Shown here: one piece after another, positions 23,422-34,835 of the stretch | Numbering within the stretch: position 1 is the first letter of the stretch | How the letters are laid out: every line of letters begins with the position of its first letter | DNA from: Dermatemys mawii | Lineage: Eukaryota > Chordata > Testudines > Dermatemydidae | Assembly: GCA_007922305.1 (NCBI GenBank) | Contig: ML677335.1 | Coordinates: 39,252,642-39,316,641, forward strand | Reading direction: 5' to 3' | DNA length: 64,000 nucleotides | The notes under the pieces: model-generated | Seen by the model: the letters and a program-made list of their open reading frames with translations, nothing else | What the model was told of the DNA's origin: nothing | Databases searched by the model: none | Made by a program: the position numbers and the translations under genes

Positions 23422-24095
23422 TGTGACTGTAGGAGGGTCGAGACTCACCAGTGCGGTGCCTCCTGCTAGTTGTCCTTGGAATTACTTCTTTAGCACTTGG
23501 AGAGCCCTCTGCTAGCCGGGGTCTCACCTTCCACTGGCTCGCATGTCCCTCCCAGACCCCAGTGCCCCTTTCCCTTGGGGTTCTGCCCCAGGCATACCCC
23601 CATGCTCTGGGTCTCCTCTCCAAGGAGAACCCCCAACCTGCTAAACCCACCTTGCCTCAGTGGCTACTGCCAGTCATCATGTAGCCCCCGCTCAGAGGAG
23701 CAGACTGCAGTCTGTAGTGGCCACTCATCATTGGCAAGGGGGATTGGACCGGCTTCCTCTGCCTATTTCCAGGCTTCTCCTCTACAGCCCCAGTACCTGT
23801 CTTGGGGCTTTAGCAAGGCCTGCAGCCTGGGGATTTTCCAGACTGGAGCTCCCCAGCCCCTCTTGCTTTTCCCCAGCCCTGCTCCACTTCAGGTATCCTT
23901 TTCTCCCAGGCAGCCAGATCCTTCTCTCTCCACATCTAGAGAGAGAGAATTCTCTCTGCTCCTGGCTCACAGCCCTTTATAGGGTCAGCTGTGGCCTGAT
24001 TGGGCTGGCCACAGCTGTGGCTCTTCACCAATCAGCCTCGTTTGACTGTTTTAACCTCTGTTTTTCTGGAGTGGGGCAGCTGCCCCCACTACACA
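23422..24095. repeat. LTR-like or other medium-length repeat block
   Basis: A GC-richer block of about 670 bases starts TGTGACTG and ends CTACACA, with clear composition boundaries against the A+T-rich intron. It contains CCCTTTATAGGGTCAGCTG near 23974, a possible TATA region, and many CCCAG/CTCC words. I recognise the text as a common dispersed repeat in turtles and suspect a solo LTR. No flanking duplication or primer site was found, so the class is unproven. Several overlapping open frames reflect its low A+T content rather than genes. Confidence 0.4.
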
Positions 24096-24201
24096 GACAT
24101 ATTGACTTGTATTGTTGTGACCCCAGAAAAAAGGAGATATCTTTAAACTTTTGGTTCAGATTAGCAGTAAACAGAGCAGCCCATAGGAATACTGTATTTT
24201 A

Positions 24202-24400
24202 ATGGAAAAAGAACGAGGAGTACTTGTGACACCTGAGAGACTAACCAATTTTATTTGAGCATAAACTTTCATAGGCTAGAACTCACTTCATCAGATGCAT
24301 AGAGCAGAGCATACAGTAGAAAGATGTGTATATACACAGAGAACCTGAACAGGTGGAGATTGCCATACCAACTTTAAGTGGCTTAATCAGTGACCAGAGA
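24202..24400 (-). mobile_element. Penelope-like element, 3' end only
   Basis: GAGGAGTACTTGTGACACC, GACTAACCAATTTTATTTG and AGCATAAACTTTCATAGGC repeat in order the 3' signature of the element at 3575-5806. ACTTCATCAGATGCATAGAG and a tail with ATGTGTATATACACAGAG also match. There is no coding sequence. The far end is uncertain; an A run lies at 24527-24542. Confidence 0.75.
24257..24294 (-). ncRNA. Hammerhead-ribozyme-like motif, better-preserved copy
   Basis: The - strand reads CUGAUGA, a hairpin GUGAGUUCUAGCCUAU, GAAA, a small loop GUUUAUGC, then UC. Both catalytic core segments (CUGAUGA and GAAA) match the hammerhead consensus, and the base at the expected cleavage position is C. Stem II is weakened: three of its six pairs would be G-U and one is mismatched. 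Stem I pairing is not evident from this fragment. Activity is therefore uncertain. Confidence 0.5.
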
Positions 24401-27400
24401 AATGACTTGGGAAAGGACTTAAAAAGGAGATGCTGGTTCAAGTAATGGAATGCAGTGTGGCAGGGGGAGGGGGAGAGCGTATTTTAAAATTCAGATGTTT
24501 AAAAGCTATTTTTAAAGGTCAAGTTTAAAAAAAAAAAAAAAAGGTGTTACCCTATTGAGATATCCACTTAAGAATTTTTATGTTTTAATACTTACTTCAA
24601 TAAAGTGAAAGGAAATTCTCTTTAACTTAATCTGAAAGTTTCAAGATTAAGATAATCTGGGAGTGAATCTGTGTAGCCAGGCTAAAATCTAGAGGTGAAA
24701 TCCTGGACCATCCAAATCCATGTGACCCCAGAGTCTATCCTTAATGTTGAGACCATTAACTAGGTTTGTGAATGGTGCTCCTGTTATGGATAGTGTCTCA
24801 TCCATGGGCCCAACCCAGTAAACACGTGCACATGAGGAACTTTACACAGAATCAAAGTTCCACATAAAGTTACACCCAGCTGTGTTTACAGGATCAGGGT
24901 ATAAATCAGCATTTGTGTGCTTTCCTCCTTATCTAGAGGATTGAAAACAGTAATTTTATGTTGTTTCCTCCCCTTTCCCCTTTACTATACGTGGGATGCT
25001 CCTTAATGGGGTATTATCTATTCTCCCCACTTTCCTCCCCGCATTGCTAGCCTCCTCTGTTGGACAACTGGAATAAGCTGCGGGGGAAGAATAGGGCATA
25101 ATTCTTGCAAAGAAATGTTTTACCTCTGGAACTAGCTGGGATCATGTGATACTAGTAATTCTTACTCATTATCAAGTGCTGCCAATAAAACATTTCCTCT
25201 TCCTCTCCAGTAGCTATCATTCTGGATCTGGAAGTAGGAGGAAAGGGATGCATTCAAAAGAATATGAAGCAACTGCATCTGTGGTCAAAAGGGCAACCAG
25301 ACTCTCTCTAGCCTTGATAATCCATATAATTTATACACAGAAGATTATGGGGTTTAACAAAATTATAGGGGTTCTTTTTGGTTTTTTTAAGGTGAGATTC
25401 CTGAACCTGTCTTTGTAGTAGCTCCCTGGAATACTACGATATGCAGGTCTCCTTTTCAGATATTATATTGTGCTATATGCATTGTCAAAACATTACCCTG
25501 TTCTAAGATGCATTACTTTTAAACCCAGCAATGTTGTACCTCATTTCTCTCTTCTGGAAACAGAAGCATGCTGTCTCTGTGTTCCATTTTTCACTATTGT
25601 CTTGTCTGCTGAGACTCTTTCCTTCCACCTTTACTCTTTTTAGTCTCCACTTTGTTCTCAGTCCTCTTCCAAAATCAGATGTATTTCTCTCTCTCCTAAG
25701 TAGAGAGTAGATCTGTATCCCTCCCCACATCTCTAAAATAGTCTTTCCTAATTAACTCTGGCAGTTCATATTATGTCTAAGACTTATCTGGTCACTGGCC
25801 TATGACTCCCTACACTCTTCAATGACTTACTCACCTGGCACTCTTTCCCTCTGCCCAGATTATTATTTCTGAAATTTGGCCCTCCCCTATTCCACCCTAC
25901 TGTAGCTACAGATCCTGCCCCTAGCTCTGTTATCTTGGCTATATTTCAGGGTGTAGTGAGATTGGTTTCCTCCTCCCCTCAGCCTTGTATAGAAACTCTA
26001 GTTAACATAAGTCAGCATTTCATGTGCAGAGAGAGGGCAGTGTCTGACTCGGAGGATAATCTGCTGGTAAGCATTTTAAGAGATTTCTGAATAAAAATAA
26101 ACTCTAACATGATTTTAAATACATTCTTTCATGCTCTTAATTCCATTTCTTCCTATTCTCAGATTCTTTCTTGAAATGGTATACCAGTTCTGACCTTGTC
26201 ACTTTTCCACTGGGTCTCTGGTCATTCCCTTTTTATGTGGTAGCAGTCAGGAAAGTAACAAATACTTTCCGCATGGACTATATTTTCTAAATGGACAACC
26301 TACCTAATTCTCAATTACTGAGCAATAATCTCCCCTCATTGATATATTTTCACAATCAAATCTCTGTACAGTTTTTCATGAGTGATGTACCTGAGTATTT
26401 GGATTCTAATATCTAAACTGTACTGTTAAATCTATTCACCTAAATTTGGGTTATTGTTGATTATGTACTCTATTTATCATATGACTATTAAAAACAAACT
26501 CTCTATATGTGAATAATCGAAGCACTATACCCAGATGTAAGACTTTTCTCAACCTATATGTTATATAATTTTTTTAACATTAGCTTTAATAAAATTTTTA
26601 AATCTTTTCCTTCCTTCCTGTATTTTGAATGCTAACTTGTCTGTAGTGTCACAGTTCCTTCATGTCACTTCCTGTTGTGTGGTCTTCCTTATCTATCAAT
26701 TAATTACATCCCATTATATTGCTCACATTCTCTAATATCTTCACAACTGGCTCCATTTCCCTTAGCCACAGGTGCTTCTCTCCTCACTCTTCATTGTACT
26801 GGCTTTTCTCAGCACAATTTCCATTCCACTCTGTAACAACCACCACCGCAACTGAGACTGTGATTTTAAGACTTCCTCCCCACCCCACGCCACATGCCAG
26901 GCTTGTCCAAAGTGTATGACTTCCATTGTGCTGCTGCTCTCCCCACCATTTTGTGGACTTAACCAGCCTGCCACAGGATGTGCTTTGAGAGAGTCTTTCA
27001 TTGAGACTGCTTAATTTTGGGTCCTTAAATCTTAGTTACTCCAAAGCGATAAACAATTTATTCCCAATAAAGATCAGATAATTTATTTTTTACAATCTTA
27101 GTATTGCATTTATCAGTATCCAACCTTATTTATGTTCTTATATGCATTATTTTTAAGTAAGCTTTTAATCAATTTAATTTCACTTTATTTCCTCGGTGTT
27201 TCTATATCTGTGCATAGTAGAGTGACTTGTTTCTATATCCATTGAAACATTCGGTGTTAACAGATCCATAAACATGGTTTGCAAGACTTGTTTTTCAGTC
27301 AAGGGCAAACATTCTTTGTTTCTGGCTTTTAAAATAATTGTCCTCGTTCTTTCTCCAGGTCAACCCCGGGGAATCTTTTTCCTTTATGGCAACACAAGCA

Positions 27401-28157
27401 CAAAATGTACATTTGGTAAAGCTATCTCACATTTGTCACTAGCTCCTTTGTCAACATATGTTAAGATTTACATTACTTGTTGAAAGCCCACAAATGAATG
27501 GGAAAATCATTTAGTCATTAAGAAAGCTAACAGTATACCGCATCAGAATACTTATTCTATAGCCAAATACAATAACATCAGACTTTTGGCCTTTCACTCT
27601 GGCATTTGGCTAATTTACTGGAAAAATGTTTTTTAACTTGTATAGTAACACTGCTCCCCCAGCCTCCTAGGAGTATTTTGGTCTCTAGTGTGTCACAGAC
27701 CATTGTGACCTCTGTGGGATGAGCTCTCTATTTCTTGGCCTAGTTCCCACTGTGTTCCTTCAAGGCCAGATTCAGCTGCCTTGGCCTGTCACACAAGTAG
27801 TACTCTGAGTGCCAATTATCCCCTTGTATATTCCCATTAATTTCAGACCTATGTCTGTAGTATATGTCTCAGAACATACTCCAGTCAGTATTGATGTCTT
27901 GTCACCAGGGATCTTTGAAATTCATTTGCCATGGAAAAATGCAGAATTCAGTTTTTTACAGATAATCTTTAATTTTTACATTTTGTGGAAAATAAAAACC
28001 ATATTAACTAAATTTTACTGGAAATAACAATGTCACTTATTCAGTGCACGCAACCTCTCTCTCTTGGGCTGATATTTCTATTTATTTATTTTTTTTGCCT
28101 GTGCTTTAAATTTACATTGCCGAACATACTTTAATAACCTGCTTCCAGCATAGAGAG

Positions 28158-28325
28158 CAGTAGTAGGCAACCTGTGGCCCGTGGGCTGAATGCGGCCCCT
28201 AAGGGTAATCTGATTGCAGGCCACAAGACATTTTGCTGATGATGACTGTCCGCAGGCATGGCCCACTGCAGCTCCCTGGGGCCACAGTTTGTGTTCCCAC
28301 CAATGGGAGCTGCAGGAAACAGCAT
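28158..28325 (+). mobile_element. hAT-type element, left part
   Basis: The start CAGTAGTAGGCAACCTGTGG and following GGCCCGTGGGCTGAATGCGG are the left end of the hAT family that also hosts the Harbinger element at 55573. The words AGGGTAATCTGATTGC and CCAATGGGAGCTGCAGG align with AGAATAATCTGCTGCC and CAATCAGTGGGAACTGCGGG of that copy. The right end is missing. Confidence 0.6.
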
Positions 28326-29119
28326 TTCATTTCATTCACAGAAAAATGTAGATTTTTGTATAAAAAAAATGTTGGTGTTTTATCCTGGAAAACTAGGATC
28401 CTTGCTCATCACTTTCTAGTTACTACATTTCCCTTTCTCGTATTTAGTATCTTGGTGTCATCTGGCAGCTCATCATTGGTGTCCCTGAAAGACCAATCTG
28501 CAGGTCTAGGCAGAACGTCTTTACCTTGGTTTGAATAAAGGCAAGTGGTCCAAGGTCTTCCTGTCTCCGTCTTTTTCAGCTTTAATGTTGTTTTTCCAAA
28601 GGCTTCTTTACCCCAGACTTCTCCATCAGCTTGATTATGCACATGCCTATTGACCATTTTTGCTGTCAGCTATTTTCCTGTAGATCAGTCTGTCTTAGTG
28701 CCCAGGGCCTTGTTGCTTTATGGCTTTACAAAAGCAACCACTGGTTGTCTTTTGTCTTGAATTCATATGGGATATCTGTATCTCTGCTTGTTTCCACTGT
28801 GTGGGCTGTCAGGTCAGGAAAATGCTATGCATGGTCTTCCCTTCCAGTCAGATCCCACAAAATCAGAAACAGCCGTTTCAGTGCACACACTCCAAAACAG
28901 CTTTCCTCTACTCTGCTTATTATAGCTAGCAAGGTTCTAGGAATTCTTTCTGAACTGACTGACAGATATATTTCTTTTTTATTGTAGCCTTTGTGTGGGC
29001 ATGAGGTCAGCGAGCTGAGACAGTGTTTATCTTTACATGGATCTTTCCAAAGACTCTCCCCTCCCTCCTTCAGATCTTTCAGAAATGTTAAGTTTAGTTA
29101 TTTTCAGTTGAGTTTAAAG

Positions 29120-29245
29120 TTGGGTGACTACATGTCCCGATTTTTATAAGGACAGTCCCAGCTGTGGGGGCTTTTTCTTATATAGGCACCTATTACCTCC
29201 CTGCCTCCCGTCCTGATTTTTCACACTTGCTATTTGGTCACCATA
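29120..29245 (+). mobile_element. 126-bp hAT MITE with perfect 8-bp TSD
   Basis: GTTTAAAG flanks it exactly on both sides (29112-29119 and 29246-29253). The ends TTGGGTGACTACATG and TTTGGTCACCATA are inverted repeats. The body holds CCCGATTTTTATAAGGACAG and TCTTATATAGGCACCTATTA. A copy of identical length lies in the opposite orientation at 31753-31878. Confidence 0.9.
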
Positions 29246-30473
29246 GTTTAAAGGTATTTTTTACACACTGGTAGTGTTGGTTCATTGCATTGTGCATTAC
29301 AAGCACACAGGCACCACACATTTTTTTGTCTTGTGCATAAACTATATGACCCTCATTGCTTTCACAGCTTATTATGGTCTCTGTTTGTCACATAAATGGC
29401 CTCTACAGTTCAGTATTGTACCTTTCACTTTTGTAATGGACTGTTGCTTGCCTTTACAAATGTTTTACATTACTTACATAGTAGTTTTCTGTTGGAATAT
29501 TTCTCATTGCTTACCTGTCATCTTGTTATACTACTGCTAATATGTGCATCAAAATGGTCCTTTGTCTTTAGGACATGGTCCTAGTTTTTTTGCTCTTGCT
29601 GAAGTGAACTGTTGTTTTGGTGTAAACATTTTCTTAAAACAAATGATATACAAATAAATGGCTACTAATAACTTCTGGCTCTTGTTTTTTGTCTTCATTT
29701 GGCAAGAATCTTTGAAATGTTCTGAGTCATGATTCACAGGATCATAAGAATATTTTGATATTCTGAGTTCCCCTCATGGTTATTCAGGTAGTAGAGGATG
29801 CTGAATAGCTTTTCTTTGTTTTGTCTTGGTATCTGCATGTAACAGCTGGCACTTGTTTATTATAATATTTGTGGTAAAACTCAGTGTACATTCGGTTAGA
29901 TGACTTCAGATTATGTTTTAGCTAGATCACACAGTCCCTTATGATATCATAAGTGTACAATACACATATGTAACCTCCATAGAGGGAATGACTGGTTTGC
30001 CCTATTTTGTAATATGTTGATAACATATTCTCAGGAACACGTAGATTTACTACTTCCTCACCCATCGGTTACGTTCAGAATTGCACTACAAAATGGTCCA
30101 GTATTATGGCATTTCCTGGCTAGCTTAGGTTTTCTGATCCTGTCACTCATTCAGTTGGTCGTAGGTATTTCCTCTTTTTGGTTTAAAAACTGATCAGAGA
30201 CTGTCATTTTAGGAAATATCAAAGTATGCAATCTATGGAGCTAACTCTGAGCAATATTTTTGAGGGTCAGCATGCACTACTCTCATTTGATCAGTCGTCA
30301 GGGATTGTATGTTCTGCATGTAAAAGGAAGGGATTTTTGCAGATTTTTTGTAGACTCAGACATTTGACATCTAATTAATTACAGTATGAGTACTTCAACT
30401 CTTCTCAAAATTTCTGAAGGACACCCTGCAAAATCTGGATTTTGCTTCTTCTGCTCAAATCATAATGTGAAAA

Positions 30474-30545
30474 TGTGGGTGAGGTAATATCTTTTATTGG
30501 ACCAATTTCTGTTGGTGAAGGAGACAAGCTTTCGAGCTTACAGAG
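30474..30545 (-). mobile_element. Penelope-like 3' end, second subfamily
   Basis: GAGGTAATATCTTTTATTGG followed by ACCAATTTCTGTTGGTGAAG and GACAAGCTTTCGAGCTTACA is a common reptilian repeat tail. Its layout (TTTTATT, then AAGCTTTCG) parallels the 3' end of the element at 3575. On the - strand CUCGAAAGCUUGU resembles the GAAA/stem III part of the hammerhead-like motif, but the CUGANGA part is not present in this truncated copy. Confidence 0.5.
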
Positions 30546-31752
30546 TGGGAGTGTTAATGTGTCATGTAGATTTTATATATGTAGTATAACATAAGCAAAA
30601 TTTAATTTTGCTTACAAACCATTCCCTAGTAGAACTATATGGCTATTTTAGTGGTAAGAACGGAACACAGTTTACCTGGAGATAGGCCAAAAAAGGTGAC
30701 CTGTGTGCTCATTGGTTCTTGAGGCTAGACATGAGGCTTATGTAAACAGACAAACAAGTTGCGTTTGGCAGCAATTGTATAAATATGTTTTGACAAATCT
30801 GGTTTGTCTGAAAAAGCGGATCAGTTTCCGAAAGGCAAAATTGTTTATATAATAGAGCTTTAGCTTTTAAACTTTTTGCATGTTAAAACCAATTTTATTG
30901 GCTAAAGTACAGAAAGGAAACACTGTTGCTGTAAAGTGTGCAGCCCAGTGGAAAAAGAATGCAGACCAATAAGCACAAGTCAGTTTCTTTACAGTACATC
31001 AAAATGTCAGATGAGATACAAGATGTTTAGCATTCAGCTAGAAAAGTTCCCTTTAAGGGAAATAAAGAGTATTGAATTCTTCTTTTGAGTTATTTGAAGT
31101 ATATACAAGTCACATACAATACTACAAAAGGTATGTATGCATTATAAATGTGCATTTACCCAAGGCAAGGGGTATACATTTTTTATCTAGACTTTCAATA
31201 ATTATCATTTTTCCTTTGTATCAATACTTGTGACAAAATTAATGATGTCACTTGAGCCATGTGAAAAACATTGAAGTTTTATTCTACATATTTAATTTTA
31301 AAACACTGTGATCAAAACTCTTCTACAATTACCTTCAGAATAAGTGACCAATCACTAAATTAAAAATAGTAATTGCTTTCCAGTTTCGAGGCTGCATATA
31401 ATGAGAACTTGTCATACAAGGCTAGCTACCATGCCACATTACGAAGAGGAAACTTGTGCTCCTTGGCTTAGATTTTTGACTCTGCACAAGGACATTTTTC
31501 TAGTCCTAAGAAGACTGGCACAGGGACGTGGATTGCTGTATCACAAAGGGGACAAGAAAAATGAGGTGAAGAAATAGAGAACTCAACATTTCGTATGCCT
31601 AAGTCCCCAGAGAAGCCTTCCTGGGCTTGCTCAGAGCTTACACAGTTGATATCCCAAGCAAAAATTGGCCATGCAGGTAGGAGAGGGGTTAATGTTTACT
31701 TGACAATGGACTGTTCTTGACCAACAGGCTTTTCATCAACACCAAGCACTCA

Positions 31753-31878
31753 CAGGGTGACCAGACAGCAAATGTGAAATACCAGGATGGGGGGGTGGGG
31801 AGTAGTAGGAGCCTATATAAGGAAAAAGACCCCAAAATTGGGGCTCTCCCTATAAAATTGGGACATCTGGTCACCCTA
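31753..31878 (-). mobile_element. 126-bp hAT MITE, inverted copy
   Basis: The ends CAGGGTGACCAG and CTGGTCACCCTA are inverted repeats. The flanks AGCACTCA (31745-31752) and AGCACTTA (31879-31886) match at seven of eight positions. The body contains AGGAGCCTATATAAGGAAAA, the reverse complement of the corresponding words in the copy at 29120. Confidence 0.9.
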
Positions 31879-31974
31879 AGCACTTAGGTTTTCCTTTTCT
31901 TCACCTCTGGAGTAAGCATTTGTCAACACGCAGTTCAAGGATCATCCCAGTGATCATTACATTCTTATTGTTAC

Positions 31975-32215
31975 AGTTCTCAAACTTTTTCCTTGGCAGC
32001 CCCTTTCCGCTGTCCCGCGTCCAGTCGTGGCCTGGGGGTATGTCCGCCGAATAGAAAGCTTCTGCTTTCAGCGGCATTTCGGTGGGACAAAAATAGAATG
32101 CTTCCAATTTTGGCGGTCTCCCGGGCCAATCCTGTGGCAGCGTTGGGACACCACGGCCCCCTGTGGTGGTGGCGGTGGGGGTCTCATGCATCCCCTGGCC
32201 ACTGCCATAGATGTT
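31975..32215 (+). repeat. hAT element fragment
   Basis: AGTTCTCAAACTTTTTCCTTGG resembles the left terminal region of the hAT family seen complete at 35892. The following GC-rich body (GCCCCTTTCCGC, GGCCCCCTGTGGTGG) fits the same group. Neither terminus is intact. Confidence 0.4.
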
Positions 32216-32880
32216 CTGACATTCCAGTGGAAGTGGAGACAGATACGTATGTTGCTGCAAAAATAATAAGTTGTCTAAAAACCATGTAACAAGTCAGTAA
32301 CAGAGCTGGGATTAGAATGCAGGTTTGTTCTAGGTCTGTGCTTATCCATGAAACGATGCTGCTTCTCAGCATATATTCACATAATTACTAACAAGAAATA
32401 GTTCTGGATCTTTTTTCCTCCTTTCCTACTTACCTGTTTATTACATCTAGATCATTTTATGTAACTGTTGCTAATTAAAGCAAACCACAACCTGAAATAC
32501 TATGTTCCCCACCATTTCTTTGCATTTCAAACTACACTGGTCTACAATTTTTTTAGAAGTTGTCTGCTTCAGAGATAAAATGTGATATTTATTATGTATT
32601 TTGATGTGCTGAATTCAAATATGACAATTAAAACAACTGATTGGCTACTGTTTCTAAGATATGTAAGTTTTTACATTTTATGTCTATGTATATTGTGTAG
32701 ATAGTAGAGTTTTAATCATAAATTGTAAACCTAGGTCTTTTCATGTGTTTATGGTTGCTTTACATGATAATATTTCACCTGTCCTGTTTATGTAACACTT
32801 TAAAAATCAGCGAAAGGGTTATATAAATAAAATGTATTATGAAACAAAAGGCAAAAAACTATTATGTACATAGTTTAGTC

Positions 32881-34144
32881 CTATTCAGTGTCTACTCGGC
32901 GCTTCTTGGCTTGTCTCTTGTATTCATTAAATGGAGCATCTCTTGTCACTGTCCAGCAGTAGTCTGCAAGCATTGTTGGGCTCCATTTGCCCTGATAGCG
33001 TTTCTCCATTGTTGCAGTGTCCCGGTGAAATCGCTCGCCGTGCTTGTCACTCACTGCTCCGCAGTTCGGTGGGAAAAAATCTAGATGAGAGTGCAAAAAA
33101 TGTATCTTTAGTGACATGTTGCAACCAAGGCTTTTGTACGCCTTGAGGAGGTTTTCCACCAACAACCTGTAGTTGTTTGCCTTGTTGTTTCCGAGAAAAT
33201 GTATTGCCACTGACTGGAAGGCTTTCCATGCCGTCTTTTCCTTGCCACGCAGTGCATGGTCAAATGCATCATCTCAAAGAAGTTCACGAATCTGAGGACC
33301 AACAAAGACACCTTCCTTTATCTTAGCTTCACTTAACCTTGGAAATTTTCCACGGAGGTACTTGAAAGCTGCTTGTGTTTTGTCAATGGCCTTGACAAAG
33401 TTCTTCATCAGACCCAGCTTGATGTGTAAGGGTGGTAACAAAATCTTCCTTGATTCAACAAGTGGTGGCTGCTGAACACTTTTCCTCCCAGGCTCCAATG
33501 ACTGTCGGAGTGGCCGTGAAGAAGAATGGGACAAGATTCTTTTGACGGTCACGGAACATGGAAACCCTAACATCACCTGCCAGGAGATTCCACTGCTGTA
33601 GTCTGGAGCCCAACAGCTCTGCCTTACTCTTGGGTAGTTCCAAATCCCTGACCAGGTCATTCAGTTCAGCTTGTGTTACGAGGTGTGGTTCAGAGGAGGA
33701 GGATGGGAGAAAATGTGGGTCCTGTGACATTGATGGTTCAGGACCAGAAGTTTCATCCTCCTAATCTGACTCAAGTGAGAATGATTCTGGTGCATCAGGA
33801 GCCGGCAGTCCTTTTCCGTGGGGTATTGGGTGTATAGCTGATGGAATGTTTGGATAATGCACAGTCCACTTTTTCTTCTTTGACACACCTTTCCCAACTA
33901 GAGGCACCATGCAGAAGTAACAATTGCTAGTATGATCTGTTGGCTCTCTCCAAATCATTGGCACTGCAAAAGGCATAGATTTCCTTTTCCTGTTCAACCA
34001 CTGGCGAAGATTTGTTGCACAAGTGTTGCAGCATGTATGTGGGGCCCACCTCTTGTCCCGATCTGCAATTTTGCAGCCAAAATAAAGGTGATAGGCTTTC
34101 TTAACCATAGTGGTTATACTGCGCTTTTGTGATGCAAAAGTCAC
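32881..34144 (-). pseudogene. Repeat-encoded Cys-rich protein with internal deletion
   Basis: A continuous protein-like signal runs on the - strand. The N-terminal third (34144-33761) has Cys/His pairs (WAPHTCCNTCATNL, then NCYFCMVPL) followed by VPMIWREP. An in-frame TAG at 33761 precedes an acidic/Ser segment and VTQAELNDLVRDLELPKSK (33730-33525). Near 33520 the frame changes: NLVPFF is followed directly by PLRQSLEPGRKS. From memory of the family I expect a long central domain between these, so this looks like an internal deletion. After a second stop at 33274 the C-terminal part continues (DDAFDHALRGKEKTAWK, HGERFH, KRYQGKWSP, LADYCW) to a stop at 32881. I know this as a multi-copy uncharacterised family in arthropods and reptiles, probably transposon-encoded, but cannot name the superfamily. 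Confidence 0.7.
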
Positions 34145-34146
34145 TT

Positions 34147-34170
34147 AACTTCTGCTATGTTTGTGGTGAT
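34147..34170 (+). other. Inverted coding word NFCYVCGD beside the pseudogene start
   Basis: The + strand encodes Asn-Phe-Cys-Tyr-Val-Cys-Gly-Asp directly next to the - strand pseudogene, whose first readable codons are VTFASQKRS. In the family, as I remember it, a FCYVCG motif immediately precedes the TFASQ-like residues on the same strand. The opposite orientation here suggests a small inversion. This reading depends on memory of the family. Confidence 0.35.
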
Positions 34171-34734
34171 CTGCACTGTTCACAAAAGTACGAGGCATCT
34201 CTGCTCATTTTGGCTAAACAGAAATGTGTCCCTTTGCAAAATCAGACACTGACAAATAAGAGAGCACGACACTGTATGATTTCTAGAGCTGATATAGGGC
34301 AATTTGTTCAGCAGAGTGATGTAAGCTTCATTATGATTGCATCATCCATGACTTGTAGGAATAACATGATTGTAATTCATATCATGTATGACGCAATACC
34401 AGCTTCAGATTACGTCATTCATTGTTTTGCCTAAAAAGCAAGTACTGTCCAAACCCAGTCATAGATCCAGTCAAAGATGTATTTTAGTCATTTCTGGTTT
34501 AAATTCAGATCCCTTCCCTTTATAACTCACTTATCCTCCGCCATTCCCATGTCAAGGGTCATATATACTGACCCAATAGCATATCTTGAAAACTAGAGCC
34601 AACCAACAATTTTAAGCATCATTGTCGTTCTCAGTGACCCAGAATTAGTAAAGTTTGACTACATTTATTTCAGAAGCATTTTGGCTGTAGAGCAGTGCTA
34701 TCAGTGTGCGTGTAGTTATTTTAGATCTGTTTGC

Positions 34735-34835
34735 AGTATTGTTGTAGTCATGTTGGTCCCAGAGTATGACAGAGAAAGTTGGTGAAGCAATATCTTTTAT
34801 TGGACCAACGCTTGCTAGTGGACAATACAAGATTT
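34735..34835 (-). mobile_element. Penelope-like 3' end, second subfamily
   Basis: TTGTAGTCATGTTGGTCCCAG and GAAGCAATATCTTTTATTGG, then ACCAACGC, follow the same repeat as 30474-30545 in the same orientation and extend it further toward the terminal side. It ends where TAGTGGACAATAC begins. Confidence 0.5.

Noticed and set aside
23497..24202. Frames of 161 and 180 codons on the + strand
   Set aside because: They overlap each other in different frames within a GC-rich repeat block and have no recognisable motif.
34129..34434. 101-codon + strand frame beginning near the Cys-rich pseudogene
   Set aside because: Apart from NFCYVCGD at its start it has no protein character, and it runs into ordinary A+T-rich intron.
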